In this document: positions 6,046 through 7,777 of the stretch, piece after piece
How positions within the stretch are numbered: the first letter of the stretch is position 1
Layout of the letters: each line of letters begins with the position of its first letter
NCBI GenBank assembly: GCA_937874815.1
Contig: CALNBW010000195.1
Coordinates: 1-7,777, forward strand
Direction: 5' to 3'
Length of the DNA stretch: 7,777 bases
DNA from: an uncultured Bacillota bacterium
Lineage (GTDB): Bacteria; Bacillota; UBA994; UBA5500
Translations under genes and position numbers: made by a program
Notes under the pieces: generated by a model
Seen by the model: only the letters and a program-made list of their open reading frames with translations
Databases searched by the model: none
Told to the model about the DNA's origin: nothing

Positions 6046-7482
6046 TTATTTTGTGGGGTTGCCGCCCTGGATAAAGGTATACATATCGTCAGTTACGGCC
6101 TGGATGTTCTTTTCACCTAAATAGGCCATATGTCCGGCCTCATACCCCTTGACAAAAACCCGCTCCATGGGCAGGTCGGAATGGTCTAAAGTGTAGTACA
6201 GAATGCCGATCTGGGTGCAGATATCATACCAGCCATTGATGAAGAAGGTGCGCATGGTTGGTGTCCGCCGCATGGCGGCACTCAGGCTCTGCGAGGTGTT
6301 CCTGCCTTTAATGTCGTTATTCCAGCTAGCCCACAGTGAGTGGGAGTTGACGAAATTGCGGTCCCACTTGATGCCGAGCAGCGGGAAGAGCTCGCCGCAG
6401 AGTACCGCTTGGAAAAAGGCGTTATACTTTCCTTCTGCCGCGTCATCACGGATACCTAATTGCTGCTCATCCAATAACGGCGCGTATTGCGGGCGGGTAA
6501 TTCGCCCGTCCAGACGGGCAACTGAACGGCCCTTGTTACGCGCAACCTCAGCCCGGAACTCCACATCCTCCACAACTAAGGCCCGCTTCTCTAAGTATTC
6601 GCGGGAAACCCCGGTATAATAGATGACCCGCTCAATGATATGCTCGCGGGCCTCTCCTTGCAGTGCATTCCCCTGATAAAGGGCCAGCAGATATTCTGTA
6701 TCGGCAAATTGCTTGGCTTCGGCGACAAATTCCTCCACGGTCTGCTCCGAGGGGTGATTATGATACCAGTGAACGGCAGCCAAAGTAGGGAAGGCCAAGA
6801 CTGCTGGATAGACCGGTTTCTTGTCAGCAAAGAAGTTGCCCACGCTGACCGTATTGCCAATCATGATTAAGCCATCAAAGGTGACACTATAGGCCCGATC
6901 GGAGCCCGAAAGGGAGCCCATTCCAGCAACCGTGCTAGCGCGGGTGCAGCCGTAGCTTTCGCCCACTAAATACTTGGGGCTCTGCCAACGGTTATAACGA
7001 GCTAACCAAGCCTGGATGAAAGTAAGAATAGATTCAGCGTCTGGTTCGATCCCATAGAACAAGTCTTTCTTGGATTCGTCTAGCAAACGGCCGAAGCCAG
7101 TACCGACAGGATCGATGAGGACCAAATCGGCAATATCCAGGAGACACTGCTCGTTGTCGCAGGATTCATACGGCGGCAGCGGTAGGCCATCATCGTCAGC
7201 CTCACCATATTTGACCCGCTTAGTACCTAAAAACCCTACATGCACCATCATGGAAGAAGTGCCTGGGCCACCGTTAAACGCAAATATAACAGGTCGGGAT
7301 TTTAAATCTTCCACATCGGAACGGAAATACGAGTAGGAGAAAATCGAGGCGATGGGCTTCCCCTCATCGTCATAAAAGACGTTGTCTTCACTGACGGTAT
7401 GATAGGGGATTTTTGCACCACGCAAGGTAATGCTCCCTTCTCCAGTGAAACGAGAAGGAGTGAAAACATCAGTTTTTAACAT
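6046..7482 (-). CDS. Peptidase S10 (serine carboxypeptidase-like) family protein, apparently cytoplasmic
   Basis: The 478-residue product shows the S10 alpha/beta-hydrolase signature: the oxyanion-region NGGPGTSS at 70-77, the nucleophile in GESYG (S176), the acid in INGWYD (D420) and the base in YEAGHMAYLG (H451). These are the expected order and spacing for a complete triad. Family members remove C-terminal residues from peptides, or act as acyltransferases or hydrolases in some lineages. No signal peptide or lipobox is visible at the N-terminus (MLKTDVFTPSRFTGEG), unlike secreted or vacuolar S10 enzymes, so a cytoplasmic role is inferred. The substrate is unknown. The start is well supported: AAGGAGGG at 7497-7490 lies 7 nt upstream of the ATG at 7482-7480. 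It is monocistronic here: convergent with the acetyltransferase group and divergent from a radical SAM gene. Confidence 0.9.
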   Translation of the reverse strand: MLKTDVFTPSRFTGEGSITLRGAKIPYHTVSEDNVFYDDEGKPIASIFSYSYFRSDVEDLKSRPVIFAFNGGPGTSSMMVHVGFLGTKRVKYGEADDDGLPLPPYESCDNEQCLLDIADLVLIDPVGTGFGRLLDESKKDLFYGIEPDAESILTFIQAWLARYNRWQSPKYLVGESYGCTRASTVAGMGSLSGSDRAYSVTFDGLIMIGNTVSVGNFFADKKPVYPAVLAFPTLAAVHWYHNHPSEQTVEEFVAEAKQFADTEYLLALYQGNALQGEAREHIIERVIYYTGVSREYLEKRALVVEDVEFRAEVARNKGRSVARLDGRITRPQYAPLLDEQQLGIRDDAAEGKYNAFFQAVLCGELFPLLGIKWDRNFVNSHSLWASWNNDIKGRNTSQSLSAAMRRTPTMRTFFINGWYDICTQIGILYYTLDHSDLPMERVFVKGYEAGHMAYLGEKNIQAVTDDMYTFIQGGNPTK

Positions 7483-7538
7483 TGCTTTGCCCTCCTTGAA
7501 AAATGCGAGTTGGATCGCGACACAACCACGTCATCTTT

Positions 7539-7547
7539 ATTGTATCA
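7539..7547 (-). promoter_or_regulatory. Extended -10 promoter candidate for the S10 gene
   Basis: On the minus strand, TGATACAAT gives the TGn extension with TACAAT (five of six -10 matches). No good -35 is present at 16-18 bp. The transcript would begin near 7532, leaving about 50 nt before the start codon, including the strong Shine-Dalgarno. Confidence 0.45.
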
Positions 7548-7556
7548 CGAGCTCTA

Positions 7557-7584
7557 TTGTAAGAGGATAGAAAGTTACTACAAT
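7557..7584 (+). promoter_or_regulatory. Promoter candidate for the radical SAM gene, overlapping an ATTGTA/TACAAT inverted repeat
   Basis: TTGTAA (7557-7562) and TACAAT (7579-7584) with a 16-bp spacer resemble a sigma-A promoter (four and five of six matches). The boxes also fall inside an inverted repeat: ATTGTA at 7556-7561 and TACAAT at 7579-7584. A third ATTGTA lies at 7539-7544, within the opposing promoter of the S10 gene. The predicted leader is about 85 nt. Confidence 0.35.
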
Positions 7585-7675
7585 CGAAATTTAATCAGAT
7601 ATATAAAGGAAGGGCTTCAGCAGTCAGGGGGCGAATTAGCTAATATGCACTATGTATTAAGAAGGTGAATACGTA

Positions 7676-7777
7676 ATGAAATTTCATTGGGACGTGATGC
7701 ACTACCTCGCTGTGATGGTCGACATGGCAGGCTGCCCGAACCGCTGTCGTCATTGTTGGCTGGGAGCACATAGAAAC
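7676..7777 (+). CDS. Radical SAM protein, N-terminal 34 codons only (cut by window end)
   Basis: From ATG 7676 the frame reads MKFHWDVMHYLAVMVDMAG and continues with CPNRCRHCWLG (residues 20-30). The C-x3-C-x2-C spacing (C20, C24, C27) is the [4Fe-4S] cluster motif of radical S-adenosylmethionine enzymes. The aromatic residue straight after the third cysteine is usual. AAGGTG at 7662-7667 is a good Shine-Dalgarno, 8 nt upstream. The rest of the protein lies outside the window, so the reaction and any SPASM or other C-terminal domain cannot be judged. It is divergent from the S10 peptidase gene across a 193-bp spacer holding both candidate promoters. Confidence 0.8.
   Translation, partial: MKFHWDVMHYLAVMVDMAGCPNRCRHCWLGAHRN

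Overview
The window looks like a chromosomal segment of a Gram-positive, Clostridia-like member of the Bacillota. The evidence is a surface protein with three SLH domains plus a copper-amine-oxidase-N-like domain, strong purine-rich Shine-Dalgarno sites, typical rho-independent terminators, and genes of clostridial flavour (BdhA-type iron alcohol dehydrogenase, GyrI-like protein, DUF1294 protein). This assignment is inferred from gene content only; the species cannot be named.

Layout. Bases 1-1698 hold the 3' part of a large cell-surface gene whose start lies before the window; it ends at a good terminator (1721-1749). A regulatory stretch follows, with a perfect 9-bp direct repeat of 11-bp period just upstream of an extended -10 promoter. 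Five plus-strand genes come next, with no convincing terminator between them: a GyrI-like small-molecule-binding protein (1985-2644), a VOC/glyoxalase-fold protein one base downstream (2646-3095), a DUF1294 membrane protein (3179-3484), an iron-dependent alcohol dehydrogenase broken by a single extra G (3639-4806), and a double-domain GNAT acetyltransferase (4859-5899). The group is closed by a strong 12-bp-stem terminator at 6010-6043. On the minus strand, convergent with this group, is a cytoplasmic S10 (serine carboxypeptidase-like) protein (7482-6046). Divergent from it, at the right edge, the first 34 codons of a radical SAM protein start at 7676 and are cut by the window end.

How the genes may fit together. 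The GyrI-like, VOC and GNAT families often bind, hydrolyse or acetylate small toxic molecules, and iron alcohol dehydrogenases reduce aldehydes. The plus-strand set can therefore be read as a loosely organised detoxification or stress cluster. Only the GyrI-VOC pair shows clear translational coupling; co-function of the rest is inference. I see no CRISPR array, transposase, RNA gene or phage module. The points most worth a second look are the dehydrogenase frameshift, the fused two-GNAT protein, the promoter-proximal direct repeat, and the bacterial S10 peptidase lacking a signal peptide beside a radical SAM gene. Nothing here convincingly amounts to a wholly new system.
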